Below are positions 24,780-34,704 of a stretch of DNA of 64,000 bases, piece by piece (positions within the stretch are counted from its first letter, which is position 1; every line of letters begins with the position of its first letter). Both the position numbers and the translations under genes were made by a program. The stretch is from Eubacterium_G segne (GTDB taxonomy: Bacteria; Bacillota; Clostridia; Lachnospirales; Lachnospiraceae). The DNA lies in the NCBI RefSeq assembly GCF_014287775.1, contig NZ_JACOOZ010000002.1:248001-312000 (forward strand), written 5' to 3'. Under the pieces are notes generated by a model. That model worked only from the letters and a program-made list of their open reading frames with translations, made no database searches and was not told where the DNA came from.

Positions 24780-24812
24780 ACCACCTGTCAACTAATTGTG
24801 TTGAAAGGTGGC
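24780..24812 (-). terminator. Terminator of the large secreted protein gene
   Basis: GCCACCTTTCAAC, loop, GTTGACAGGTGGT followed by a T run on the minus strand, 14 bases after the stop at 24826. Confidence 0.75.
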
Positions 24813-24825
24813 ATCCTTTAAATTA

Positions 24826-27450
24826 CTATTTAACTTTTATTATTATTGTAACTTTCTTCTGCTTGTAGTTCTTAGTTGCCTTTAAAGTTACTGTTAATTT
24901 AACTTTTCCCTTTTTAAGGGCTACTAACTTACCTTTCTTGATTTTTGCAATCTTCTTGTTAGATACTTTGTATGTAACTTTTCCATGACCTTTGTTAGCT
25001 GTTATTTTAATTTTAGCCTTTGCACCAACCTTCATTTTCTTCTTAGGTAATTTAATTTTTAAACTCTGGTTAGCCTTTGCTATTGTAAACTTAGTTGTTA
25101 AGCTTCCTGTGTAGTTGCCCTTAAAAGTAACTTTCACATCATATGTTCCTGCATCTTTTCTGCCATTAGCATATGAAATATCATAATTAGCAGAATCAAC
25201 TGTTTTGCCATCTGCACTTGTAATAGTAACTGTTGGTGTCTTAACCTTGCCATCATAAACAAAATTGCTTTTATTTAAAACTACCTTTGTTGGATGTGAA
25301 ATAACCTGTGCAACTTTTACATTTCCACAACGGCTACATTTATCAATTATCTTTCCATCCTTAGATGTACTAGCTTTTTCAATTGTGCTGTCATACTTAT
25401 GGTCCCCGGCTTTTTTTACAACAATATGACAAACTGCTTTTTTGCCATTTTTAGCTGTTACTGTAATATCACATTCGCCTTCTTTTAAAGCTTCAATATT
25501 CATAACATTACCTACATATCCAAGTGATACAATGCTAGTGTCTGAAACTTTCCAATCAACACTTGTAAATGTAGCATTATCAGGATTTATAGTGTACTTA
25601 ACAGCTTTCTTTACACCTTCTTCAATTTCAATGTAATTAGAATCTAAATTAATGCTGTCTATATCAACGAGTTCCTCATTTTCTACTTTAATATTATATT
25701 CTGTTTCTTTATCAGAAGTGTTATTAAGATTAATGTAATATGTTCCTTTTTTAAGATAAATCTTGTAAGTAACATAATCTACTTTAGGTTCATTATTTTC
25801 ATTGTATGTTACTTTTGATTTTTTAATACTATCAGTAGATATATTATTTAAATCATTATCATATATTGAAAACTCTTTTACATCTTCTGATACTTTTGTA
25901 TCTGTGAAGTTATATACCTTATCTTCTGTGGCAACAAATTTGTATGTTGTGTCACTTGAAGCACTTAACTTTCCTTCTGCGCTTTCACCTAAATTTTTTG
26001 CGTTCTCAATATTAAGAGTATTAGTAACTATTTTGTAATTAACTCCACTATCTAGCGTGTAATTTGAAAATCGCAAATAGTATGTCTTTCCTGCTTCTAA
26101 TTTTACTGTTGTATAAATTGAACCGGTAAGCTCGATGTCATTTATTTCTCTTTGTCCTTCAACTTCTGAAAGGTCTTCATTTAAAAATCTTAGTAAAGTA
26201 CTATATTCTTTTTCTTTATTGAAACCAGTTACCTTATATACATAATTTGTAGTTGTTGGAACTGTTACTTTGTAAAGTCTGTTACTTGGATACCAAGCTT
26301 TTCCATCAAATCTTTTCGTTCCTTTTCCTATTGTACCTGAACAAGGTGTTTCAAGAGTATTTACACCAGTCCATAAATTATCATAGAAACCAACCCGTAC
26401 GCTATTTTCACCTGCTGCAATAGGCACATAAAGTGTATATTCCTTTCCTGCTTCTAATACTGGTGTTACCAATCTAATTTTGCCATCTACATCATACATC
26501 ATATTTTTCCATGTTTCATCAGTTCTTCCAATTTGTGGAACTCTATCACCATTGTCAGAAACTGTAAAAAGATATGACTGTGTTTTTTCCGGTATAAAAT
26601 GATAATAGAAATAATCTCCTATTTCATTCCAATTTAACGTTTTTTCACTATTTAATTCTATGCTTAAATTTGTTCTCGATAATGTATACTCATATGCATT
26701 GTTAACTGAAAAGTTTGCCAAAACAAGATAATAAGTTTTTCCTGCTTCTAAGTTGGCAAATGCACATGCATCACTACTGCCACCCCAGTTAGGTACACTG
26801 TCCTGATTACTATGCCAATATCCATCTTCATCATAAATATCCACATCAAAATCATAGTCGTCATCTGCAATACCTGTAGGGTTTAATCCTGATACTCTGT
26901 ATTCGTATGCTCCATCTTCCGGAACTGTTATTTTATAAATTTTAGCGCGTGAATAATCTGTTCCATCCTCAGTATATCCTTTTTTCATTATGCCTGTTGC
27001 AGCATTGTCAATTTCTTCTGCTCCATGCCAGATATCATCGTAGAAGCCAAACTGAATTTCTGTTTCACCTTCACGTGATGTAAAATAAATATCATATTTT
27101 GTTCCTGCTTCTAACACAGGTGTCTGAAGATACATCTTTCCATCTACTGTTGAATAATAACTAAACCAACTTAACTTGTCATCTCCCTGATATAAACCTG
27201 GTAATCTGTCGTCATTATCTGTTAACACAAATAAATATCTCTTGTTTTCTGTTGGTGTGAAATAGTAATCAACTTCACCACCATTCTTTTCCCAATTAAT
27301 TGTAACTTCTTTGTTAAGTTCAATGTCTTCCTGTGTGCCAGTTAATTCCGCCTGTGTTGCTATGTCTGCCCAAACAGGTGCATTCCATACAACTGCCATT
27401 GCGGCAATAACAAAACACACAGTTAAAATCTGTTTGATTTTGTTTCTCAT
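24826..27450 (-). CDS. Large secreted protein with duplicated beta modules, Big2-like domain and lysine-rich tail
   Basis: About 874 residues. A signal peptide (KQILTVCFVIAAMAVVW, cleavage near VWA) is followed by two similar units (about 35-265 and 266-500): each has a W-rich start, YLFVLTDN/YLFTVSDN, D(G)KMYLQTPVLEAG or DGKIRLVTPVLEAG, FGFYDDIWHGAEEI or VGFYDNLWTGVNTL, and LEAGKTYYL. Then come a shorter PPC-like region (500-615), a bacterial Ig-like Big2 domain (about 625-705), and a C-terminal part with CSRCGNVKVAQ, an MBG-like fold and a very lysine-rich end. No LPXTG is seen; the basic tail may hold it to the wall. The ATG at 27450 has a better-placed site than that at 27459. A surface or adhesion role is inferred. 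Confidence 0.8.
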   Translation of the reverse strand: MRNKIKQILTVCFVIAAMAVVWNAPVWADIATQAELTGTQEDIELNKEVTINWEKNGGEVDYYFTPTENKRYLFVLTDNDDRLPGLYQGDDKLSWFSYYSTVDGKMYLQTPVLEAGTKYDIYFTSREGETEIQFGFYDDIWHGAEEIDNAATGIMKKGYTEDGTDYSRAKIYKITVPEDGAYEYRVSGLNPTGIADDDYDFDVDIYDEDGYWHSNQDSVPNWGGSSDACAFANLEAGKTYYLVLANFSVNNAYEYTLSRTNLSIELNSEKTLNWNEIGDYFYYHFIPEKTQSYLFTVSDNGDRVPQIGRTDETWKNMMYDVDGKIRLVTPVLEAGKEYTLYVPIAAGENSVRVGFYDNLWTGVNTLETPCSGTIGKGTKRFDGKAWYPSNRLYKVTVPTTTNYVYKVTGFNKEKEYSTLLRFLNEDLSEVEGQREINDIELTGSIYTTVKLEAGKTYYLRFSNYTLDSGVNYKIVTNTLNIENAKNLGESAEGKLSASSDTTYKFVATEDKVYNFTDTKVSEDVKEFSIYDNDLNNISTDSIKKSKVTYNENNEPKVDYVTYKIYLKKGTYYINLNNTSDKETEYNIKVENEELVDIDSINLDSNYIEIEEGVKKAVKYTINPDNATFTSVDWKVSDTSIVSLGYVGNVMNIEALKEGECDITVTAKNGKKAVCHIVVKKAGDHKYDSTIEKASTSKDGKIIDKCSRCGNVKVAQVISHPTKVVLNKSNFVYDGKVKTPTVTITSADGKTVDSANYDISYANGRKDAGTYDVKVTFKGNYTGSLTTKFTIAKANQSLKIKLPKKKMKVGAKAKIKITANKGHGKVTYKVSNKKIAKIKKGKLVALKKGKVKLTVTLKATKNYKQKKVTIIIKVK

Positions 27451-27618
27451 ATTCTCCATCCTTTCTTCTTTTGTTTTTTAATAACACCGTTGCTTATTTT
27501 ACCACTTTTTTTCTAAATATTCATTGAAAAAATTTATTTTCTAATGAATATTTATTTTCTAAAAAACAACTTTTACTCTTTTTTACCAGTATTTATCGCA
27601 TGAATATCTATTCTTGTT

Positions 27619-28355
27619 TAGTGCTAGCATATAAATAGTACAAAACAAAATGAGATATTCCCCTGAAAATATTATATAATACCAAAAGGATGTACTCATT
27701 ATGCCAAGAAAACAACATACCAAGCAATTCAAACTGGATGCCATTAATTATCGCAAGGAGCATCCTGATCTCACACAACTTCAATGTGCCAGGAACCTGG
27801 GCATCGGCATTAGCACCCTTGCCAGATGGGAGTCACAATACCGTAACAATGACGGCTTTGTGTACCTTAACTGTGTAATGGATCTGTTTGCTGGAAAGAT
27901 AATTGCATGGACTCTTGCCGACACAATGGAAGTTTCCACTGTAATAAAAACAATTGAAAAAGCCAAGGCAATGCGTAACACTGATTTACCATTAATAATA
28001 CATACTGACCACGGAAGCCAGTATGTGTCACAGGCATGGCGTGAAGCCACCAAAAACATGCAACGCAGTTATTCACATAAAGGTTATCCTTATGACAATG
28101 CCTGTATTGAATCCTTCCATTCACTCATAAAAAGGGAATGGCTTAACCGTTTTAACATTAAGAATTACAGACACGCATACAACCTAATTTTTGAATGCAT
28201 TGAAACCTTTTATAACACTGTCAGAATTCATAGTCATTGTGATTATATGTCTCCTGACGAATTTGAAAAATTGTACGAGAGTGCTAAATCTCTTCCGGCT
28301 GCTTAGCTGACAGAACTTCTCATTTTATTTTGTGCTAAATCTTGACATAGCACCA
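27619..28355. mobile_element. Internally deleted IS3-family element with both ends
   Basis: A 737-base unit. The two ends are inverted over about 40 bases: GTGCTA near the tip, then an AT-rich stretch and ACAAAA-C/T-AAAATGAGA (27619-27658 against the complement of 28315-28355). Inside is a single fused frame made of the start of OrfA and the end of OrfB. Clear target duplications were not found. It is a non-autonomous derivative that could be mobilised only in trans. Confidence 0.78.
27701..28306 (+). pseudogene. Fused OrfA/OrfB remnant of an IS3-family transposase
   Basis: The first 48 codons are an OrfA HTH (KQHTKQFKLDAINYRKEHPD, then CARNLGIGISTLARWESQYR). The frame then runs directly into OrfB at DGFVYLNCVMDLFAGKIIAW, HTDHGSQYVSQAW (second catalytic Asp) and DNACIESFHSLIKREW (catalytic Glu). 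The W-x-T-D-I-T-Y segment bearing the first catalytic Asp, the HTH_21 region and the OrfA leucine zipper are deleted, so it should be inactive as a recombinase although the frame is still open for 201 codons. Confidence 0.85.
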
Positions 28356-28749
28356 GATATTCAACATTTAATTTTCCATTAGCCCCTAAATATTCTTCAA
28401 TTAAGATGTTTCATCTTCTAAGTGCTAATAACCTACGCAACAATAGAACGATTTGAAAAGTTATTCCGCTTTTGCTTACCATATTATTTCCTTAAATTAA
28501 CATTCATGTAACGCCCAATATTACGCAAATTCATCGAGTCCTCTACAAACTGAAGTTCATCCAAATATGCAGACCTTTGATTATACACGCTTATAAATTA
28601 TTGGTTCATCATATCCAAAAGTTCTCTTTCCATCAACTTCCATGCTTTCCGATACTTTCAGAAAATTGTTGAAAAACTTTTCCCAAAGTTTGAATGTCAT
28701 TACCGGAGAGAACTGGCTTGTGCTGCCTCCCTCCCCGATTCCGTCCTTT
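28356..28749 (-). other. Gene-poor stretch with decayed coding fragments
   Basis: No working gene seen. On the minus strand an uninterrupted 58-codon frame (28757-28581) reads GGSTSQFSPVMTFKLWEKFF, then MEVDGKRTFGYDEPIIYKRV and a stop; a second frame reads SAYLDELQFVEDSMNLRNIG and ends NVNLRK at about 28494. Both look like C-terminal ends of lost genes that I cannot name. The IS3 derivative on one side and the lactose locus on the other suggest rearrangement. Confidence 0.35.
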
Positions 28750-29550
28750 TCATGATAACATCTCTTTCACACAAATACTCCGATAATCACTCGGTGATAT
28801 TTTATATCTTTCTTTAAATACTCGGTTAAATGTTCTCTGACTTTCAAATCCACTATCCAGACAAATGTTTGTAATAGAATCACTCGTATTTTCCAAACGA
28901 TGGCATGCATAGTTCAGCCTTGCATCGTTAAGATATTGATTAAAGTTTCTATGGAATGTCTTGGAAAAGAGTCTGGATAAAACATATTTGCTCACCCCCA
29001 GATCTTTTGCCATCTCTTCCAGCGAAAATTTCTTCTTAAAATTTGCTGATATATAGGAAACTGTCTGGTAAATAAGATCGTTGCTCCCCACATTTCTCTT
29101 TTCTACCAAATTTAATTTTCCTATGCAGCGTGCCAACACAATTTGAAGATATGCCTGTGCAACAATAATATCCGACTGTTCTGTCTCTAAAATTGCATTT
29201 ATAACCCTATATACCTCCGGTTCAACCTTTTTCGCTTTGATGATTGGGTATTCAGGAGCCATGGATTGCATGATATCTGCAAATTTGGCTATCGTAAATG
29301 GCGATGCAATCAGATAAGTCGCTTTATTTACACCGGGTGTCAGTACCTGATAGTGATGAATAACATCTGGAAATACAAAGCCTATATCTCCTTTTTCCAT
29401 ATGGTATAGTTCCTGTCCGACACCAAGTTCTAATGATCCACTTGTTACACAAACGATCTCCAGTGCATTATGAAGATGTGGTTCAATATGTTTTGACTTC
29501 CTATTTATTGCTATAATCTCCTCTTTTGTGTCAACATATTTTAACTGCAT
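28750..29550 (-). CDS. AraC family transcriptional regulator (lac locus, downstream)
   Basis: A 266-residue regulator: N-terminal cupin sensing domain (HIEPHLHNALEIVCVTSGSL, GDIGFVFPDVIHHY) and two C-terminal HTH motifs (FSLEEMAKDLGVSKYVLSRL and SDSITNICLDSGFESQRTFN, then FKERYKISPSDYR). The ATG at 29550 with AAAGGGGAG seven bases away is preferred; the longer frame to 29667 adds 39 residues without a site or homology. It sits downstream of the transporter and beta-galactosidase on the same strand and probably activates sugar use; a sugar or phosphosugar effector is likely. Confidence 0.88.
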   Translation of the reverse strand: MQLKYVDTKEEIIAINRKSKHIEPHLHNALEIVCVTSGSLELGVGQELYHMEKGDIGFVFPDVIHHYQVLTPGVNKATYLIASPFTIAKFADIMQSMAPEYPIIKAKKVEPEVYRVINAILETEQSDIIVAQAYLQIVLARCIGKLNLVEKRNVGSNDLIYQTVSYISANFKKKFSLEEMAKDLGVSKYVLSRLFSKTFHRNFNQYLNDARLNYACHRLENTSDSITNICLDSGFESQRTFNRVFKERYKISPSDYRSICVKEMLS

Positions 29551-29686
29551 GAAATACTCCCCTTTGCAACATTTGTCTATATCTTCTTTCGATTTGGCAA
29601 GCAATCCTTTTACACCTATCTTATAATCAACTTGTAAATAAGGAAAGGAGGACTTGCAAATGAGCAACCTAAAAAAATATCTGAAT

Positions 29687-29806
29687 GACCTTTTAGTATT
29701 CTACACTGAATATTTTGAGCATCCTTACCATGTATAAATACTAAAAGGACTATTTTGTGAAAACTGAATATTTTCTTAAGGCCATTTCACAAAAATGAAG
29801 TGGTCC
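29687..29806. repeat. Two hairpins and a short direct repeat between araC and transporter genes
   Basis: GACCTTTTAGTATT (29687-29700) pairs with AATACTAAAAGGAC (29737-29750) with one mismatch; GGCCATTTCA (29780-29789) pairs with TGAAGTGGTCC (29796-29806) followed by TTTTTT on the plus strand. CTGAATATTTT occurs at 29706 and again at 29764. The second hairpin looks like a plus-strand terminator although no plus-strand gene leads into it; it may be debris of a small element. Confidence 0.4.
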
Positions 29807-29901
29807 TTTTTTATTTTCAAAATACAGTTCTATCACTTTATATATAGAAAAAAGCACTGTCTCATCGAGCAACGACCAGACAACGCTTTCTCCTGTCAAT
29901 T

Positions 29902-31299
29902 CTAATTTATGTCTGATGCATCTGTTACTTCATCTGCAGCAATTTCTTTTTCTGCTTTCAGTTTTTTATTTGCATCTTCTACATTCATTCTTGAAAGTGC
30001 AAACATAATCAATACATCAATGATTAACGGAAGCCAAAGATACATAAACTGCATCATATCAAGTGCAGACTGTGGCTGAGTTGCATTTTTTCCGACATAT
30101 CCACTGAGCTCAAGCATCCATCCAACAACAGCGGTTCCAATACCTCCACCAATTTTTACACCAAGAGAAGTACAAGAGTACATCGTTCCATCAATTCTCT
30201 TTCCCTGTGTAAGATAAGTGTATTCACAGCAGGATGCAATAACAGCATTCATATCTCCCTGCCATGGTCCCTGACCTAAGGCTGCAAGAGCTGTAAACGC
30301 CATCATCAGCGGAACACTACCCATATATCCGGCAACAACAACAAGTGCTCTACCGATGACTGCTAAGACATAACCTCTTAAGTTCAGTTTATACATGCCT
30401 TTCCACTTACCAACTAATGTCGGTGTAAAAATCAGGGCAATAATCAGTGGAATATTTACTGCCCATGCAAATTGTCCAAACAAATTCTTATTTTTCAGTA
30501 CCCATGTCATGTAATAAATGCCAGCTCCAATCATGGCACCATATAACTGCTGTAAAATATATGTTCCACAAATCATCATATAATATTTGTTTTTAACAAG
30601 AAGCTTGAATGCCTGTACCATTCCGTACTTTTCATTATCATCCTTTACTTCTCCTTCGTTAAGTTCTTCCTCAGGAAGTTCCTTAACAGAAAGTGCTGAA
30701 ATCGTATTTACGACCAGACCAATGATTGCATAGATAATAGCAACCGTTCTCCATGCTGCAGCATCCCCACCACATTTATCTACAAATCCAACTGTAATTG
30801 CCTGAATCAGAAGACTTGTTGAAAACGCAAAAATAAAACGATAAGATCCCATCTGCACACGCTCTTTGCTGTTCTTTGTAATCAGTGACGTAAGTGCCGA
30901 GTAAGCAATATTGTTTGCTGTATAAAACACGCCATTTAACAGTGTATATGAAATAAAGAACCATGCATATTTAGCCGTTGTTCCCAAACTGACCGGTACT
31001 GTAAAGCAGCAGATCAGCGTAATGGCGCAACCAATATATCCGTATAGCATCCATGGCTTCGCTTTTCCCATTTTACTGTGTGTTTTGTCAATCATTGATC
31101 CAAAAAATATATCCGTGAAACCATCAAATAGTTTTGATACGGCAATCAGGGTACCTACGACACCTGAAGCCAGTCCTACCGAGTCCGTCAGATAGACCAT
31201 CATAAAAGATGTCAGGAACGCATAGACTACATTACCTGCAATATCACCTGATCCGTATCCAATTTTGTTATACCATTTCAAATACTTTTTTTCTTCCAT
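29902..31299 (-). CDS. GPH-family (MelB/LacS-type) sugar:cation symporter
   Basis: A 465-residue protein with 12 membrane segments. The N-terminal NKIGYGSGDIAGNVVYAF and DGFTDIFFGSMIDKTHSKMG segments carry the acidic residues (the D-x-x-x-D pattern of MelB) that bind the coupling cation and sugar. There is no C-terminal EIIA domain, unlike LacS of streptococci. It lies 167 bases downstream of lacZ on the same strand, so lactose or another beta-galactoside is the most likely substrate. Confidence 0.9.
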   Translation of the reverse strand: MEEKKYLKWYNKIGYGSGDIAGNVVYAFLTSFMMVYLTDSVGLASGVVGTLIAVSKLFDGFTDIFFGSMIDKTHSKMGKAKPWMLYGYIGCAITLICCFTVPVSLGTTAKYAWFFISYTLLNGVFYTANNIAYSALTSLITKNSKERVQMGSYRFIFAFSTSLLIQAITVGFVDKCGGDAAAWRTVAIIYAIIGLVVNTISALSVKELPEEELNEGEVKDDNEKYGMVQAFKLLVKNKYYMMICGTYILQQLYGAMIGAGIYYMTWVLKNKNLFGQFAWAVNIPLIIALIFTPTLVGKWKGMYKLNLRGYVLAVIGRALVVVAGYMGSVPLMMAFTALAALGQGPWQGDMNAVIASCCEYTYLTQGKRIDGTMYSCTSLGVKIGGGIGTAVVGWMLELSGYVGKNATQPQSALDMMQFMYLWLPLIIDVLIMFALSRMNVEDANKKLKAEKEIAADEVTDASDIN

Positions 31300-31466
31300 A
31301 GAATTTCTTTGCTCCTCATCTTCATCGCACTTAGAATCTCAATATGGCTAACCATATGATATCTAATTCTGTTTTTTTCTCTGATTTTGTCTGATTGCTC
31401 TGTATATCCGGACTTTACATTACAATCAGACTCTCTTTCCTTGTTTACGGGTTACATGAAACTTTA

Positions 31467-34400
31467 TTATCCTTTTACATACGGTATCAGTGTAAACTGA
31501 AACCGAAATAATACATCATCAAATCGGTACTGCTCCAATACAACCGGTCCACAACTATTAGAACCAATGCCATTTAATGCGTAGTCAACACAGAATACTA
31601 CACTATCTGATTCTATTAATTCATAATTATGCGTTTTCTTCTCAAGTTCTTCCTGTGTATAATAAGAAGCATTGAATGAAAATGCCTTTTCTGCGGATGC
31701 CGCAATTCCATATCGGCTGTTGTTAAACTCTACATATTCACAATCATAATGGCTTCCATTTTCCTGTGGACGGATATAGTCCTCATGTAAATCCCCTACA
31801 TCTGCCCGGTACAAACCGTGGCTCGCAGCCTGATGTTTATCACAATAACTTTCCTGTGGTCCCATTCCAAAGTATCTTACAGCTGAAAGTTTTTTATCCA
31901 GGAACATCCTCACACCAAATCTCGGAAGATCCGGAAATTCATCGTCTTTTGTTACTGCAATATCTGCATCAATCTTTCCAGCAGCTTCTATTTTCCATGT
32001 AATCGTCACATCTAGAATCTTCTGTACTGTCTCTGCCACAACGGAAGCATGGCTTGTAATCTTCACACCATGTTTTCCCTGCACAACCTCTGTCGTATAG
32101 GCTCTTGTGTAAGCCTTATCATAGTGGGCTTTCTTCCATTCAGACTTGATGTACATATCGTTATCTGTTGGAGCTCTCCAAATATTTAATTCCATCGGAT
32201 GGTTCAAGTATTCCCGCCCTGCGAATTTCATCTCTGTAAAGAGCGCGGTACGTTTGTCTATGGTATAAGCAAATTCACGTCCCTTGATATGAATCTGTGT
32301 ATCATTTTCACTTACCTGTAATTCAGAGTCCACTGCTGTTTTTTGCAGCCATTTCTCTGCAAGTTTGCATTTTGTATCCTCTTTACTTACCTCAATTTCA
32401 TCGAATCCAAGAATATGGTCTCCATCCAACAATGGCAATTTCTTTTTCAGATGGTAAATAATTTTTAAATAACATTTCCCATCTTCTGGTACGTTGACCT
32501 TCAGGTTTGTTTTTCCTTCACTGTGTGGTGCTGCTGAAACTTCTGGAAGTTTACCTTTGCTGATTACAAGACCATCCTGTGTCAGTTCATAACAAATTTT
32601 TACATAATCTTTTAAATCATCAAAATCCATGTAGTTATGAAGCACCAAATCTCCGCTTTCTTTGTCATAAGAAATAACTCTTGCCGGACGATATACATTC
32701 TTGTATTCCAAAAGTCCTGTATGTACAGTTCTGTCCGGATATACTAATCCATCCATACAGAAGTTGCCATCATGAATTTCTTCGCCATGGTCGCCCCCAT
32801 AAGCATATATAGTCTTTCCATTCTCAGCAGTTCCATGAGCAATCGCATGGTCACACCATTCCCAGACAAAGCCACCGCACATTTTATCGTTATCCTGAAT
32901 CATCTGGAAATAATCTTCAAAATCCCCAGGTCCATTTCCCATGCTATGGCAGTACTCTACCAAAAGAAATGGTTTGCTTCCGTCCTTGTCCAAATATTCC
33001 TGAATCTCAGAAAGTGCCGGATACATCCGGCTATACACATCCAAATTGCTGTAATCATATGTCTCATCATAATTACGGTATCTTGCACTCTCATATTGTG
33101 TGATGCGGTCTGGATCAAAATTCTTTGTCCATTCCAGTGCTTTTTCAAAGTTGCAGCCATAAGCACTCTCATTTCCCATTGACCACATGACAATACAAAA
33201 ACGGTTTTTGTCACGTTCCACCATGAGTTTTACGCGATCAACGATTGCCTCTTCCCATACCGGATCATCTGCAATCTTCTCATTCCATCGTTTGAACCGA
33301 TTGTAATCAGTGTCTTCTTTTCTGTAGATCATAAATGGACCATGAGCTTCAATATCTGCTTCATCTATTACCATGAATCCATACTTGTCACACATTTCAT
33401 AGAAAAATGGTGCGTTCGGATAGTGGCTGGAACGGATTGCATTAAAATTATGCTGCTTCATTAACGTAAGATCGGTTGTAATCTGTTCCAGATTGATTGT
33501 AAATCCAGTAACCGGATCAGAATCATGTCGATTGACACCACGGAATTTAATCTTCTGTCCATTTAAATAAATAACCTGGTCTTTAATCTCTATCTTTCTT
33601 AATGCAATGTGATCTACAATTACTTCATTCTCTGTTTCAAGAATCAGTTTATATAGATATGGATTTTCTGTATTCCAAAGTTCCGGACTTGCGATTTCTA
33701 ATACAGCTGTTCCTTCTTCAGCAATACTTCCTAGTGCTACAACTGCCCCGTTTCTATCTTCAATCGAAATTTTTACATTTAACGGAGAGTAGAATTTCAT
33801 TCCAATTTCTACTTTCGCAAGCATATCCTCAATTCTTGTTTTAATATGATAATCACTGATTGCCTGTCTTGGGCGTTTCAAAATGTACACATCCCGGAAA
33901 ATACCACTCATACGGAATTTGTCCTGATCTTCCAAATAGGAACCATCACACCACTTCATTACCAACACTGCCACCATATTCGTTCCATCCTGAAGTACAT
34001 CGGTAACATCAAACTCACTGGTCATATGCGAAACCTGGCTGTATCCTATGTAAGAGCCATTGATCCATAGGTAAAAGCAACTGTCTACTCCTTCAAAGTT
34101 CAAAAAAGATTTTGGTGCTTTCTCATCTCTACTGTACTCAAAAGTATGTACATAGACTCCACACGGAATGTCCTGTGGCACATATGGTGGATCAAACGGA
34201 AATGGATACCTGATGTTTGTATACTGGTGTGTATCATATCCAGCCATCTGCCATACACTTGGAACCTGAATCTCATCAAAATTTTCTGTATCATAATTCT
34301 TCTCAAAGAAAGAATCCTGAATGTCATAGATGCTGTTAAAATACTGGAATTTCCAAGTTCCATTCAATAACTGCATACGATCTGACTCTTCTCTGTGTTC

Positions 34401-34505
34401 CACCAAGTTATCCATTCTTCTGGATGCTGGAATATAATAGGCTCTGGCTGGCATTGTGTTTTCGTGCAGTACGCTTAGATTTTCATAATAACGTGGTACG
34501 ATCAT
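31467..34505 (-). CDS. lacZ: Beta-galactosidase, glycoside hydrolase family 2
   Basis: A 1012-residue cytoplasmic enzyme of the usual E. coli LacZ length. Sugar-binding domain (about 30-205; WKFQYFNS, PSVWQMAGYD), Ig-like domain, TIM barrel (about 320-610) with the acid/base Glu in MWSMGNES (about 443) and the nucleophile Glu in LLVEYCHSMGNG (about 516), and a C-terminal small-chain domain (from about 720; FTEMKFAGREYLN, FGMGPQESYCDKH). It hydrolyses lactose and related galactosides. No signal peptide. With the GPH symporter it forms an import and cleavage unit, and a divergent AraC gene lies upstream. Confidence 0.95.
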   Translation of the reverse strand: MIVPRYYENLSVLHENTMPARAYYIPASRRMDNLVEHREESDRMQLLNGTWKFQYFNSIYDIQDSFFEKNYDTENFDEIQVPSVWQMAGYDTHQYTNIRYPFPFDPPYVPQDIPCGVYVHTFEYSRDEKAPKSFLNFEGVDSCFYLWINGSYIGYSQVSHMTSEFDVTDVLQDGTNMVAVLVMKWCDGSYLEDQDKFRMSGIFRDVYILKRPRQAISDYHIKTRIEDMLAKVEIGMKFYSPLNVKISIEDRNGAVVALGSIAEEGTAVLEIASPELWNTENPYLYKLILETENEVIVDHIALRKIEIKDQVIYLNGQKIKFRGVNRHDSDPVTGFTINLEQITTDLTLMKQHNFNAIRSSHYPNAPFFYEMCDKYGFMVIDEADIEAHGPFMIYRKEDTDYNRFKRWNEKIADDPVWEEAIVDRVKLMVERDKNRFCIVMWSMGNESAYGCNFEKALEWTKNFDPDRITQYESARYRNYDETYDYSNLDVYSRMYPALSEIQEYLDKDGSKPFLLVEYCHSMGNGPGDFEDYFQMIQDNDKMCGGFVWEWCDHAIAHGTAENGKTIYAYGGDHGEEIHDGNFCMDGLVYPDRTVHTGLLEYKNVYRPARVISYDKESGDLVLHNYMDFDDLKDYVKICYELTQDGLVISKGKLPEVSAAPHSEGKTNLKVNVPEDGKCYLKIIYHLKKKLPLLDGDHILGFDEIEVSKEDTKCKLAEKWLQKTAVDSELQVSENDTQIHIKGREFAYTIDKRTALFTEMKFAGREYLNHPMELNIWRAPTDNDMYIKSEWKKAHYDKAYTRAYTTEVVQGKHGVKITSHASVVAETVQKILDVTITWKIEAAGKIDADIAVTKDDEFPDLPRFGVRMFLDKKLSAVRYFGMGPQESYCDKHQAASHGLYRADVGDLHEDYIRPQENGSHYDCEYVEFNNSRYGIAASAEKAFSFNASYYTQEELEKKTHNYELIESDSVVFCVDYALNGIGSNSCGPVVLEQYRFDDVLFRFQFTLIPYVKG

Positions 34506-34594
34506 AAATAGCTCTCCTCCAATACATATACTTTTTTGTTCTTTGTTTTACTAAAGCAAACCTTATACTTTACTTTTTGTTTACGTTCCTTAAT

Positions 34595-34612
34595 TATGCT
34601 ATATATAGCATA
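34595..34612. promoter_or_regulatory. Perfect 18-bp palindrome in the lacZ/araC divergent region
   Basis: TATGCTATATATAGCATA, midway in the 199-base gap between the divergent lacZ and araC genes. It could be a repressor site or part of the lacZ promoter. On the plus side TTAGAC and TACAAT (18-base spacer, just before 34680) form a plausible araC promoter. Confidence 0.5.
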
Positions 34613-34704
34613 GCCTAATTTGCAAAATATGTCTATGAATTGGATTAGACAAAATATGCACTAAATGATACAATGATAAAAAATACGAAAAGAGGTGCTG
34701 TCCT

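Noticed and set aside
24721..24780. GC-rich and AT-rich hairpins taken as a possible riboswitch or small RNA
   Set aside because: Better explained as IS200-type end hairpins and the terminator of the secreted-protein gene; no gene follows in the right direction.
28356..28749. Possible small regulatory RNA in the gap before araC
   Set aside because: No promoter or terminator pair found; coding-like fragments explain the region better.
32772..34370. Several plus-strand frames opposite lacZ
   Set aside because: All lie within the GH2 gene, whose catalytic motifs and full length are clear.
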